Shown: positions 26,755-36,195 of the stretch, in pieces
How the letters are laid out: every line of letters begins with the position of its first letter
Position numbering within the stretch: the stretch's first letter is position 1
Assembly: GCA_963726755.1 (NCBI GenBank)
Contig: CAVSDB010000001.1
Location: 1,054,001 to 1,118,000 of the forward strand
Length of the DNA: 64,000 nt
Reading direction: 5' to 3'
Source of the DNA: DATKIY01 sp963726755
GTDB lineage: Bacteria > Actinomycetota > Actinomycetes > JAHEKZ01
Made by a program: the position numbers and the translations under genes
Notes under the pieces: generated by a model
The model's database searches: none
What the model was told of the DNA's origin: nothing
The model's input: the letters and a program-made list of their open reading frames with translations, nothing else

Positions 26755-28021
26755 ATGCGTCGTCCGGTGTCCGTCGCCTTCGTGATCTTGCTACCCGTGT
26801 TGTTGGCGTGCACCGCCAACCCCGCTGTGAACGCCTCGGTGAGCACCAGCCCGAGTAGTGAACCGACTGCCGTCACGACTCAGGGGCAGAGCGCCGGCCA
26901 ACGGCCAGGAAACGAGGGCAGCTGCGAACATTCACCGAGCCAATATCCGTTGGGACAAGGTGCGGTCGGGCTTCTCGGGACCGACTCAGGTGACCTCTGC
27001 GCCAGACGGCACCAAGCGACTCTTCGTCGTTCAAGAGGGCGGTCAGGTCAAAATCGTCAAGGGCAGGCATGTGCAGAACGCGCCCTACCTAAACCTCGCG
27101 TCGCGGGTCACGACCGCAGGGGAGGGCGGACTCCTGTCGATCGCGTTCAGCCCGAGGTTCCGACACAACGGCCTGCTTTGGGTCGCGTATGCCCGCAGCA
27201 GTGATGGCGATCTGGTTATCGCTCGAATGAAAGCCAACCGCGCGAAAGCTAATCGGGTGCATGTCCTCGACGCTGCGTCCGATTCTCCGCGTCGAACACT
27301 CCTCGCAGGACAACCACTACGGCGGTCAACTGGTGTTCGGACCCGACGGATTCCTTTACGTCGGAACCGGTGATGGCGGGGGGACTGGTAACCCGTACCA
27401 CTCGGCTGGAAACAAGAACGACCTACGCGGCAAGATCTTGCGCCTAGACGTGATGCGTTCCTGCGGTCAAGCCAGCGTTACTGCTCACCGCGTGGCAATC
27501 CGTACGTGGGTAAGCAAGGACGTGACGAAATCTGGCTCTTGGGCTTGCGAAACCCCTGGCGCTTCTCGTTCGATAGGGCCACGAAGGACCTTTGGATCGG
27601 GGACGTCGGTCAGGATGCCGTCGAAGAGATTGACCACGTCAAGGCAAATCCCAAACACCGCAACCTCGGCTGGTCCTGTCGCGAAGGCAATCAGGGGTAC
27701 GACAGCAGTCAGTGCCGCAAGGGAGTCAAGTACGTCGATCCGGTCACGACCGTGCGACACCCGGTTGCTGAGTCGATCACCGGAGGGTTCGTCTATCGGG
27801 GCCACAAGTACTCGTGGCTGCGCGGCACCTATCTGTTCGGCGACTACGTCACTGCGCGCGTGTGGCTGTACGCCCATGGTCAGGGCAAGGCGGTCCAGTC
27901 CCGGCGATTGGGAGGCAGTTACAGCGGCCCCACATCGTTCGGCCAGGATGACCGCGGCGAGATCTATGCCGTCACGTACGGCGGGACCTTGTGGCGGATG
28001 ACCGCCTCTCGAGGCCGATAG
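26755..28021 (+). pseudogene. PQQ-type sugar (glucose/sorbosone) dehydrogenase lipoprotein, frame-disrupted
   Basis: The N-terminus is a lipoprotein signal with lipobox LLPVLLAC. Following parts match the soluble aldose dehydrogenase propeller: RLFVVQEGGQVKIV, EGGLLSIAFSPRF, NHYGGQLVFGPDGFLYVGTGDGGG, WLLGLRNPWRFSFDR, WIGDVGQDAVEEI and GGFVYRGHKY. Frame changes fall near 26900, 27290 and between 27430 and 27490; the first two are net one-base insertions. It would oxidise sugars outside the cell if PQQ is available. GGAGG before ATG 26755 is a good ribosome site. Confidence 0.8.
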
Positions 28022-28101
28022 GCTCAGCACCAGAAATTGCGTTGTGCCAGCCGAGCAGATCGGCGAATGTTGTCTAATCGCCAGCAATCAAGGGAGTGCC
28101 C

Positions 28102-30084
28102 GTGTCCGACGTCCGCATCAGTCTCGCCGGTGACGAGCGACTGGTCGACGCCGGGACTACTGCCGCTGCGCTCTTCGCAGACGATCGCACCATCGTGGTG
28201 GCGCGTGTCAACGGAGAACTCCGAGACCTGGCGCACGAGTTAAAGGACGCCGACGTCGTTGAGCCGGTAACGATCGACTCGCCAGACGGACTCAATGTGA
28301 TGCGTCACTCGTGTGCTCACGTTTTGGCGCAGGCCGTCCAGGACGTCTTTCCGGACGCCCGACTCGGCATCGGTCCGCCGATCAAGGACGGCTTCTACTA
28401 CGACTTTGACGTCGAGACACCGTTCGACCCCGACGATCTCAAACGCCTCGAGAAGCGGATGCAAGAGATCATCAAGGCCGGACAGCGGTTCGGTCGCCGA
28501 GCGATCAGCGAAGACGAGGCCCGTCGCGAGTTGGCCGCCGAACCGTACAAACTTGAACTGATCGCCCTGAAGGGCGGAGCAGTCGACGACGATGTGATGG
28601 AAGTTGGTGCGGGCGAACTCACCATCTATGAGAACGTCGACGCCAAGTCAGGGGAGCGTTGCTGGCAGGACCTCTGCCGCGGACCACACCTCCCCACCAC
28701 GCGACTAATCCCAGCGTTCAAGTTGATGCGTACTGCTGCCGCGTACTGGCGCGGCAGCGAGAAGAACAAGCAACTACAGCGCATCTATGGCACGGCGTGG
28801 CCGACCCGCGATGCGTTGAAGGCGCACCTTGAGTTCCTTGCTGAGGCAGAAAAGCGGGATCATCGGCGACTCGGTGCTGAGATGGATCTGTTCAGTTTCC
28901 CAGACGAGATCGGTTCGGGACTGGCGGTGTTCCATCCCAAAGGCGGCGTGATCCGTCGGGTGATGGAGGACTACTCACGCAAACGTCACGAAGAGGCTGG
29001 ATACGAGTTCGTCAACACTCCTCACGTCACCAAGGGCCAGTTGTTCGAGAAGTCCGGTCACCTCGACTGGTACGCAGACGCGATGTACCCACCGATGCAA
29101 CTTGATGCTGATCGCGGCGGTGCCGGACCTGGCGGTGTAGGGCAGGACTACTACCTGAAGCCGATGAACTGTCCGATGCACAACCTCATCTTCGACGCCC
29201 GCGGTCGCTCCTACCGTGAGCTCCCCCTGCGGCTGTTCGAGTTCGGCACGGTCTATCGCTACGAGAAGTCCGGCGTCGTCCACGGAATGACGAGAGCCCG
29301 CGGGTTCACCCAAGACGATGCACACATCTACTGCACTCACGAACAGATGCCCGACGAGCTCGACCGGTTGCTTACCTTCGTGCTCCAGTTGCTTCGCGAT
29401 TACGGTTTGGGCGACTTCTACCTGGAACTGTCGACGCGCTCGCCCGAGAAGTCGGTCGGCTCCGACGAGGAATGGGCCGAGGCGACAGAGGCGCTACGTG
29501 CTGCTGCGAAACTGCAGGACCTCGAACTGGTCTTGGACGAGGGTGGTGCGGCCTTCTACGGCCCGAAGATTTCGGTTCAGGCCAAAGACGCGATCGGACG
29601 GACTTGGCAGATGTCCACCATTCAGGTGGACTTCCAGATGCCGCAACGTTTCGAGCTTGAGTACCAAGCCGCCGACGGTACGAGGCAGCGACCGGTGATG
29701 ATTCACCGCGCGCTGTTTGGGTCGATCGAACGGTTCTTCGCGGTCCTCTTGGAGCATTACGCTGGCGCGTTCCCTGCTTGGTTGGCGCCGGTGCAGGTGG
29801 TCGGGATTCCCATCACCGACGTTCACGTGTCCTACCTCGATGACATCGCCAAGCGGCTTCGCGACGCTGGAATTCGAGTCGAAGTTGACCGGTCCGACGA
29901 TCGCATGCAGAAGAAGATCCGTACCGCACAGCGGCAGAAGGTGCCGTACATGTTGCTGGCTGGCGACGAAGATGTCAGCGCGGGGGCGGTGTCGTTCCGG
30001 TACCGCGATGGTACGCAGCGCAACACCGTTCCGGTCGACGAGGCGATCGCCGAGATCGTGCAGGCAGTGGCTGAACGGTCTTGA
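28102..30084 (+). CDS. thrS: Threonyl-tRNA synthetase
   Basis: This class II synthetase has 660 residues from GTG 28102. It has an N-terminal TGS domain, the editing domain with HSCAHVLAQAV and GFYYDFD, the catalytic core with KPMNCPMHN and the class II segment RARGFTQDDAHIYC, and the C-terminal anticodon domain. AAGGGAG ends five bases before GTG 28102 and overlaps GTG 28096, so the later start is preferred. It heads the cluster that leads through the HIT protein to the PIM genes, as in mycobacteria. Confidence 0.97.
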   Translation: MSDVRISLAGDERLVDAGTTAAALFADDRTIVVARVNGELRDLAHELKDADVVEPVTIDSPDGLNVMRHSCAHVLAQAVQDVFPDARLGIGPPIKDGFYYDFDVETPFDPDDLKRLEKRMQEIIKAGQRFGRRAISEDEARRELAAEPYKLELIALKGGAVDDDVMEVGAGELTIYENVDAKSGERCWQDLCRGPHLPTTRLIPAFKLMRTAAAYWRGSEKNKQLQRIYGTAWPTRDALKAHLEFLAEAEKRDHRRLGAEMDLFSFPDEIGSGLAVFHPKGGVIRRVMEDYSRKRHEEAGYEFVNTPHVTKGQLFEKSGHLDWYADAMYPPMQLDADRGGAGPGGVGQDYYLKPMNCPMHNLIFDARGRSYRELPLRLFEFGTVYRYEKSGVVHGMTRARGFTQDDAHIYCTHEQMPDELDRLLTFVLQLLRDYGLGDFYLELSTRSPEKSVGSDEEWAEATEALRAAAKLQDLELVLDEGGAAFYGPKISVQAKDAIGRTWQMSTIQVDFQMPQRFELEYQAADGTRQRPVMIHRALFGSIERFFAVLLEHYAGAFPAWLAPVQVVGIPITDVHVSYLDDIAKRLRDAGIRVEVDRSDDRMQKKIRTAQRQKVPYMLLAGDEDVSAGAVSFRYRDGTQRNTVPVDEAIAEIVQAVAERS

Positions 30085-30647
30085 CGTCGATGGTCATGAG
30101 CATGAGCGATCGAGAAGGTCTCGGAGCCCCGGACGACCGCCTCCAGCGTCTCTGGTCACCGGATCGACTCGCCTACATTCAAGGGGAGAATCGTCCGGAC
30201 AACGAGGACGCTGGTGACACCTGCCCGTTCTGTCGAGCGCCGGACGCCGAGCCGGACGTGGGCTTGGTTGTTGCGCGAGGGACGCTCGCATACGTCGTGT
30301 TGAACTTGTATCCCTACAACGCCGGCCACCTCATGGTGTGTCCGTACCGCCATGTGGCGTCCTACGTCGATGTGACCGCCGACGAGTCACACGAGATCGC
30401 AGACCTGACACAACACGCGATCAAAACGTTGCAATCGACGTTCGGTCCCCATGGCTTCAACGTGGGAATGAATCTTGGGTACGCCGGTGGAGCAGGAATC
30501 GCCGGACACCTGCACCAACACGTCGTCCCTCGATGGGGTGGCGACACCAACTTCATGCCAGTGGTCGCGCAGACAAAGGTGATTCCGCAGTCACTGCCAG
30601 ACACCCGTCAAGTGCTTGCCGACGCCTGGGTTGAGACTGAACTCTAA
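30081..30647 (+). CDS. HIT family nucleotide hydrolase
   Basis: This protein of about 188 residues has the histidine triad GHLHQHVVPRW, the N-terminal CPFC zinc-like pair, LNLYPYNAGHLMVCPYRH and GFNVGMNLG. It probably hydrolyses dinucleoside polyphosphates or adenylated compounds. TTG 30081 overlaps the thrS stop; ATG codons at 30090, 30096 and 30102 are equally possible starts. The position between thrS and pgsA is conserved in Actinobacteria, although here two other genes intervene before pgsA. Confidence 0.88.
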   Translation: MTSMVMSMSDREGLGAPDDRLQRLWSPDRLAYIQGENRPDNEDAGDTCPFCRAPDAEPDVGLVVARGTLAYVVLNLYPYNAGHLMVCPYRHVASYVDVTADESHEIADLTQHAIKTLQSTFGPHGFNVGMNLGYAGGAGIAGHLHQHVVPRWGGDTNFMPVVAQTKVIPQSLPDTRQVLADAWVETEL

Positions 30648-30669
30648 GAAATCTCGTGGAGGCGCCTAA

Positions 30670-31158
30670 ATGCGATTCCCACGAATTCGCTCGGCCATCT
30701 TCGGCTCGATAATCCAATATGACGATGATCCGCGACCGGATTCTCCGCACAAGATCCGCCTAATTTTGATGGGTTACTGGTCCGGGAAACAGGTTCGAGG
30801 TTGGCCGGATCCGCAAAACTTCGTTGACGCCTCATGGGACGTCGAAGAACGGCTAGCTGTGGTCAGATACTTGTCCGGTGCACCCGTTCCGTGGGTGCAG
30901 ATGGGCTATTCAAACTGCCGGTTCTGTGATCAAGTCAACGGATGCGGCGAGTTAACTGACGGGGTCTATCTCTGGCCCGATGGGCTAGCTCACTACCTCC
31001 TGCAACACGACGTTCGGCTGCCGCAGCGCTTCGTCGAGCACGTCAACAACGCGCCTTTTCCAACCCCACCAGAGGACCTCGAACCAGCGTGGCACGGGCG
31101 TATCTGGCACGGCGACGTTGACGAACAGTGGTGGCGCGCACAGACCGGCTGGCGGTGA
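30670..31158 (+). CDS. Hypothetical protein with CRFC and WPDGLAHYLLQHDVRLP motifs
   Basis: The 162-residue product has no signal peptide or membrane helix. It shows a compact cysteine cluster (NCRFC then GCGELTDGVYLWP), a histidine-rich helix (GLAHYLLQHDVRLPQRFVEHV) and a tryptophan-rich end. The spacing of Cys and His suggests metal binding. I cannot name its family or function. GGAGG lies seven bases before ATG 30670. A strong palindromic terminator follows. Confidence 0.6.
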   Translation: MRFPRIRSAIFGSIIQYDDDPRPDSPHKIRLILMGYWSGKQVRGWPDPQNFVDASWDVEERLAVVRYLSGAPVPWVQMGYSNCRFCDQVNGCGELTDGVYLWPDGLAHYLLQHDVRLPQRFVEHVNNAPFPTPPEDLEPAWHGRIWHGDVDEQWWRAQTGWR

Positions 31159-31177
31159 CGAACACTTGCTAGGCAAG

Positions 31178-31197
31178 ACGGGCGCTATAGCGCCCGT
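31178..31197. terminator. Bidirectional hairpin terminator
   Basis: ACGGGCGC, TATA, GCGCCCGT forms a perfect 8-bp stem with a 4-base loop between the convergent hypothetical gene and EF-G2 gene. There is no long T run, so it may work as a factor-assisted or tract-less terminator. Confidence 0.6.
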
Positions 31198-31233
31198 TCC
31201 GTATAGCAACTTGCCGTTGGGGCAGCGAGAGAC

Positions 31234-33372
31234 CTAACCGGCCGCGGCCAACTTTGCGGCGATGTTCGCGGGCATGGGGTCGTGACGTCGGTACTGACGC
31301 GTGAACGTGCCGGTGCCATGCGACATCGCACGAAGGTCAATCGCGTAACGCATGATCTCCAACTGGGGGACGTCTGCTCGCACGAGCGTGCGACCGTGAC
31401 CAACTGGTTCGGTACCGACGACGTGGCCGCGTCTGCCAGAAAGGTCGCTCATGACCGAGCCGACGTAGTCGTCGTCGATGAGGATCGTGATCTCGTCGAC
31501 CGGTTCTAGCATCGACACAGACGTCTGGGCGGCGGCTTCTTTGAGTGCCAAACCGCCAGCCATCTGGAATGCCATGTCCGAGGAGTCGACGGAGTGCGCC
31601 TTGCCGTCGGTCAGTGTGACCCGCAGGTCGACGACGGGGTACCCGGCGGTGACACCGCGTTCCATCTGGTTTCGGATGCCCTTCTCGACGCTCGGGATGA
31701 ACTGCCTGGGCACGGCACCGCCCACGACCTTGTCGACGAACTCGAATCCGCTGCCGGGTGTGAGTGGCTCAACCTCGATGTCGCACACGGCGAACTGACC
31801 GTGTCCACCGGACTGCTTGACGTGACGGCCGTGACCTTTGGCCGAACCTGCGAAAGTTTCGCGCAGTGCGACCTTCAGCGGCTCCTGATCAACGACCACC
31901 CCGTAGCGGTTTGCGAGTCGGTCTAAGAGGACGTCGATATGCGCCTCACCCATCGCCCAGATGACGAGCTGGTGAGTATCGGGATTTTGTTCCAGGCGCA
32001 TTGTGGGGTCTTCGGCAACGAGTCGTCCGAGACCTTGCGACAGTTTGTCTTCGTCGGCTTTGGTGTGAGCCACGATCGCGACCGGTAATAGCGGTTCTGG
32101 CATGAGCCAGGGCTGCATCAGCAGGGGGTTGTCCTTGTCGGACAACGTGTCCCCGGTCTCTGCGCGTGACAACTTCGATACGGCGCACACCTCGCCAGCG
32201 ATAGCTTTGGCGAGCGGACGCTGCGTCTTGCCGAGGGGTGACGACAGTGCGCCGATCTTTTCGTCCACGTCGTGGTCCTCGTGTCCGCGATCTTCCAGTC
32301 CATGACCGGAGACGTGGACGATTGCATCGGGACGCAAGGTGCCGGAGAACACGCGCACGAGACTGACTCGACCAACGTAGGGGTCGGTAACCGTCTTGAC
32401 GACTTCAGCAACCAGCGGACCTTTCGGGTCCGCTGACAGGGGGCCTCGGGGGTCTCCCGAGGGGGTAGCCACCGGTGGGACGGCGTGCTCCGTCGGACTC
32501 GGGAAGCCGCGAGTGACAAGTTCCAGCAGTTCGGGCAGCCCCATGCCGGTTGTCGAGGCAACGGGGATGACGGGAAAGAACGAACCTCGGGCAACGGCTG
32601 TCTCCAGGTCGCCGATCAGTGTCTCGAGTTCGACGTCCTCACCCGACAGATAGCGATCCATGAGAGTTTCGTCCTCGCTCTCGGCGATGATCGCTTCGAT
32701 GAGGTCATTGCGTGGCTGTTCGATGATTTCCTGATGCTGTGGCTCCGCGTCGCGCTCGACGCGCTTGCCACTGGAGTAGTCGTCCACACGTTGTGAGAGC
32801 AAGCCGATGAGTCCACCCACTGATTCGTCATCAGCCAGCATCGGAAGGTACAACGGCATGACGCCTTCGCCGAATGCTTCCTGAGCTTTCGCCAGCACGT
32901 CGTCGAAGTCGGCCCTGGGTGCATCTACCTTGGTGACGACAACCGCTCTTGGCATCCCGACAGCGGCGCACTCTTCCCACAGCAGTCGGGTCGTACCGTC
33001 GATGCCCTCTGTTGCGGCGACGACGAACAACGCCGCATCGGCGGCGCGTAGCCCCGCACGCATGTCGCCGACGAAGTCTGCGTAGCCCGGGGTGTCGAGC
33101 AGGTTGATTTTGCATCCGTCATGGGCCACTGGCTCCAGCGTCAGCGACACGCTGCGGCCCTGTCGCACTTCGGCCTCGTCATGGTCTGAGACGGTGGTTC
33201 CGTCCTCGACCCGTCCCGCCCGATTGATGGTCCCGGTAGCTACCAGGATCGCCTCGACGAGGGTGGTTTTGCCGGATCCGCCGTGCCCAACCAGCACGAC
33301 ATTTCGAAGGTCCTCTGGGCGTTCTGCAACCGGTGCACCCCCCGCAGCGGCGCCGCTCGCCTTATCCGCCAT
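31234..33372 (-). CDS. Elongation factor G-like protein EF-G2
   Basis: This 712-residue translational GTPase has the P-loop GHGGSGKTTL, DTPGYADF for G3 and TKVD in place of the usual NKMD for G4. The G domain lacks the normal switch-I threonine stretch (SVSLTLEP is found instead). Domains II-V follow, with GGHGQFAVCDIEVEPL and the C-terminal RADVPQLEIMRYAIDLRAMSHGTG. These differences mark the actinobacterial EF-G2 group, whose members do not replace canonical EF-G. It interrupts the PIM cluster on the opposite strand. GGAG precedes ATG 33372. Confidence 0.9.
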   Translation of the reverse strand: MADKASGAAAGGAPVAERPEDLRNVVLVGHGGSGKTTLVEAILVATGTINRAGRVEDGTTVSDHDEAEVRQGRSVSLTLEPVAHDGCKINLLDTPGYADFVGDMRAGLRAADAALFVVAATEGIDGTTRLLWEECAAVGMPRAVVVTKVDAPRADFDDVLAKAQEAFGEGVMPLYLPMLADDESVGGLIGLLSQRVDDYSSGKRVERDAEPQHQEIIEQPRNDLIEAIIAESEDETLMDRYLSGEDVELETLIGDLETAVARGSFFPVIPVASTTGMGLPELLELVTRGFPSPTEHAVPPVATPSGDPRGPLSADPKGPLVAEVVKTVTDPYVGRVSLVRVFSGTLRPDAIVHVSGHGLEDRGHEDHDVDEKIGALSSPLGKTQRPLAKAIAGEVCAVSKLSRAETGDTLSDKDNPLLMQPWLMPEPLLPVAIVAHTKADEDKLSQGLGRLVAEDPTMRLEQNPDTHQLVIWAMGEAHIDVLLDRLANRYGVVVDQEPLKVALRETFAGSAKGHGRHVKQSGGHGQFAVCDIEVEPLTPGSGFEFVDKVVGGAVPRQFIPSVEKGIRNQMERGVTAGYPVVDLRVTLTDGKAHSVDSSDMAFQMAGGLALKEAAAQTSVSMLEPVDEITILIDDDYVGSVMSDLSGRRGHVVGTEPVGHGRTLVRADVPQLEIMRYAIDLRAMSHGTGTFTRQYRRHDPMPANIAAKLAAAG

Positions 33373-33511
33373 GAGCTCTCCATTCTGAGCAGGGCCCCCT
33401 GAACAAATCGAGACTCTGACGCTACCCCTTCAGCGTTGCCCTGGAAGGGGCAAGTGGCAAGCCGGATACGCTCACGACCCACAGCAGCCGAGGGACCAGG
33501 GCGAGGTGACC

Positions 33512-34135
33512 ATGGGTGGCTTGACCGACAGCGGCCGAGTGGTGATCCGGCGTGTTTTCACCCCCCTTGCTGGGCTCCTGCTCAAGGCTCACATCAGTCC
33601 GGACGCCATCACCGTCGCCGGCACGGTGGGTGTATCGGTGGCGGCGCTGTACTTCTATCCACGCGGTGACTTCTTCGTCGGGTCGCTAGTCATCGCCATC
33701 TTCGCGCTCTCGGATTCGCTCGACGGGACGATGGCTCGACTGTCCGGACGCTCATCACGGTGGGGTGCGTTCTGGGACTCCACGCTCGACCGGGTGTCTG
33801 ACGCCGCCATCTTCGCGGGTATTGCGCTGTGGTTCGCCGGTGATGGTGACGACAATGTGCTCGTCGCGGTGGCCTTGGCTGGCCTGATCGGTGGACTGAT
33901 GGTCTCGTACGCGCGGGCGCGAGCCGAAGGCGTGGGTGCCGACGGCAGCGCGGGATTCGCAGAGCGAACCGAGCGCCTAGTTCTGGTGCTGCTGACGGTG
34001 GGATTCTCTGGTTTGTTGGACATTCCAGTGCTGTTGGAGATCGGGCTGTGGGCCGTCGCAGTGCTGTCCTGGTTGACCTTCGGTCAGCGAGTGTGGTCGG
34101 TACGCGGTCAGCTGCACAATGCCGGGGACGAGTAG
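33512..34135 (+). CDS. pgsA: Phosphatidylinositol-phosphate synthase (CDP-alcohol phosphatidyltransferase)
   Basis: This membrane enzyme of 207 residues has the complete CDP-alcohol motif, DSLDGTMARLSGRSSRWGAFWDSTLD, shown here as DSLDGTMAR, then G and two Asp residues at the usual spacing. In Actinobacteria at this locus it joins CDP-diacylglycerol to inositol phosphate, the first step to PI and PIMs. GAGG lies just before ATG 33512; GTG 33506 overlaps it and is less likely. The next gene begins directly after its stop. Confidence 0.9.
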   Translation: MGGLTDSGRVVIRRVFTPLAGLLLKAHISPDAITVAGTVGVSVAALYFYPRGDFFVGSLVIAIFALSDSLDGTMARLSGRSSRWGAFWDSTLDRVSDAAIFAGIALWFAGDGDDNVLVAVALAGLIGGLMVSYARARAEGVGADGSAGFAERTERLVLVLLTVGFSGLLDIPVLLEIGLWAVAVLSWLTFGQRVWSVRGQLHNAGDE

Positions 34136-35020
34136 ATGGAGGGTCTGACCGACACCGGTTACGCGTTGGGTTGGCGGGCAGTACGCCTACTACCGGAGTC
34201 CGCCGCACGCAGCGGCTTCTCAGCAATGGGCGACTACGCGTATCGGCAACGTGGCGCCGGAGTACGCCAACTCGAAAGCAATCTTCGTCGAGTGGTACCG
34301 GACGCTTCCGACGACGAGTTTGCTCAGTTGTGTCGTGCCGCGATGCGCTCATACACCCGCTACTGGTGCGAAACGTTTCGATTACCCACCTGGAGTCAGC
34401 AAGACGTCGTTGACCGGATGGTGGTGCACAACGAGCAGCGCATCTTCGAATACCGGGCGCGTGGCCGCGGTCTGATCGCCGCGTTAGGTCACTTCGGGAA
34501 CTGGGACCACTGCGGCGCATGGGCTTCCGCGGTCGGACTGCCGTTGACGACGGTGGCCGAGCGGTTGCGACCGGAATCGCTGTTTGATCGCTTCGTCGCC
34601 TATCGAGAGTCGCTGGGTATGGAGGTGCTGCCGCTGACGGGAGGCGACAACGTCTCCGAGGTGCTGCGGCAGCGACTGCTCGACGACGGCTTTGTCTGTT
34701 TGTTGTCCGATCGTGAACTCTCAACTGGGGGAATCGCGGTGGATCTGCTTGGCGAGCCTGCGCGGTTGCCAGCTGGTCCAGCCCTACTCGCGGTTCGAAC
34801 AGGCGCGACCCTCATGCCTGCGTTGTCCTACTACAGCAAGAAACACACGCACCTGGAGTTCCTCCCGGAGATCGTGCCCCCCGAAGGGGTCTCGTTGCGT
34901 GAGAAGGTTCAGATGATGACGCAACAGTTCGCCGATGTCATCGGCGTTGCAGCCCGCACGCACCCCACTGACTGGCACATGTTGCAGCCGGTGTGGACTG
35001 CCGATCGGAATTCCTCATGA
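34136..35020 (+). CDS. PIM acyltransferase (PatA/HtrB family)
   Basis: This 294-residue lipid A-type acyltransferase has the catalytic HxxxxD in LGHFGNWDHCGAW, a basic segment near RLRPESLFDRFV and LLSDRELSTGGIAVDLLG. By position between pgsA and pimA it should acylate the mannose of phosphatidylinositol mannosides, as PatA does. The ATG follows the pgsA stop without a gap, and its own stop overlaps pimA. Confidence 0.9.
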   Translation: MEGLTDTGYALGWRAVRLLPESAARSGFSAMGDYAYRQRGAGVRQLESNLRRVVPDASDDEFAQLCRAAMRSYTRYWCETFRLPTWSQQDVVDRMVVHNEQRIFEYRARGRGLIAALGHFGNWDHCGAWASAVGLPLTTVAERLRPESLFDRFVAYRESLGMEVLPLTGGDNVSEVLRQRLLDDGFVCLLSDRELSTGGIAVDLLGEPARLPAGPALLAVRTGATLMPALSYYSKKHTHLEFLPEIVPPEGVSLREKVQMMTQQFADVIGVAARTHPTDWHMLQPVWTADRNSS

Positions 35021-36195
35021 GGGTTGGTCTGGTCTGTCCGTTCTCGTGGGACGTGCCCAGTGGTGTCGCGATCCACGTCCAGGATCTGGCGGAGAATCTG
35101 ATCGCGTTGGGTCATGAGGTGCAGGTGCTGGCGCCCGGAGATGACGACTCAGACGTTCCCGATTACGTCACGTTGGCTGGACGTCCTGTTCCGATCCCAT
35201 TCAATGGATCCATCGCCCGGGTGCTGTTCGGACCGGTTTCAGCCTCACGGGTAAGGCGTTGGGTGCGCGAAGGTGACTTCGACGTGTTGCACGTCCACTC
35301 GCCGGTCACGCCGAGTTTGTCGATGGTTGCGTGCTGGTCGTCCATCGGACCAATCGTGGCTACCTTTCATGCGTCCATGGGCGGCCGGTCGCGTTCGATG
35401 TCGGCTGGCGCGTGGGTTCTTCAAGTCACGCTCGAGAAGGTCCGAGCGAGGATTGCGGTGAGCGAAGAGGCCAGACGCACGGTTGTGCAAAACCTCGGCG
35501 GAGACGCGATTTTGGTTCCGAACGGTGTGGATGTGGCCAGGTTCACCAACGCCAAACCGTTGGATGGCTGGCCGCCGGAAGCTGGATCGATGGCCTTCTT
35601 GGGCAGGGTGGATGAGCCTCGTAAGGGCTTGCCGGAGTTGCTCGCTGCCTTCCCGAGCATCGCTGAACGCCACCCAGGTGTCCGCCTTCTGGTGATCGGG
35701 CCTGGCGATCCGGCGGTGATAGACGACGTGCTGCCAGCAACTCTGCGGTCGCAGGTCGAGGTATTAGGCAAGGTCGACGAAGCGACCAAAGCCCGGGCGT
35801 TGGCTTCGGTTGACCTCTACGTTGCCCCACACATCGGCGGTGAGAGCTTCGGCATTGTGCTGTTAGAAGCGATGGCTGCGCACACTCCCGTCTTGGCCAG
35901 CGACCTCCCCGCATTTCGCTCGGTGCTTGACGATGGCGCCTGCGGAGCGCTGTTTCCGGTGGGGGACTCGGCGGCGCTTGCCAATGAGGCGGTGGCCCTG
36001 CTGGGCGACGATTCGCGCCGAGCGTCACTGCGCGCGGCCGGGGATTTGCGTGTCGCCGCCTTCGACTGGCCGAAAGTCACCGCGCGCGTCGTGTCGGTCT
36101 ACGAGACGGTGACGCAATCTGGCGAGAAGGTGCGCGAGGACGATCGACAAGGACCCGGCGTGTTCGCTGGTCGGCTCCGCAGGGGGAATGACTGA
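35017..36195 (+). CDS. pimA: Phosphatidylinositol alpha-mannosyltransferase
   Basis: This GT4 glycosyltransferase of 392 residues adds the first mannose to phosphatidylinositol with GDP-mannose on the inner membrane face. It has the N-terminal GGxPS-like loop (WDVPSGVAIHV), HVHSPVTPSL, the hinge VPNGVD, FLGRVDEPRKGL and the EX7E motif in GGESFGIVLLEAMA. ATG 35017 overlaps the stop of the acyltransferase. The C-terminal tail after residue 370 is polar and variable. Confidence 0.92.
   Translation: MRVGLVCPFSWDVPSGVAIHVQDLAENLIALGHEVQVLAPGDDDSDVPDYVTLAGRPVPIPFNGSIARVLFGPVSASRVRRWVREGDFDVLHVHSPVTPSLSMVACWSSIGPIVATFHASMGGRSRSMSAGAWVLQVTLEKVRARIAVSEEARRTVVQNLGGDAILVPNGVDVARFTNAKPLDGWPPEAGSMAFLGRVDEPRKGLPELLAAFPSIAERHPGVRLLVIGPGDPAVIDDVLPATLRSQVEVLGKVDEATKARALASVDLYVAPHIGGESFGIVLLEAMAAHTPVLASDLPAFRSVLDDGACGALFPVGDSAALANEAVALLGDDSRRASLRAAGDLRVAAFDWPKVTARVVSVYETVTQSGEKVREDDRQGPGVFAGRLRRGND

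Noticed and set aside
33690..34724. A 344-codon minus-strand open frame opposite pgsA and the acyltransferase gene
   Set aside because: Arg/Pro-rich composition, no motifs, and complete overlap with two firm genes.
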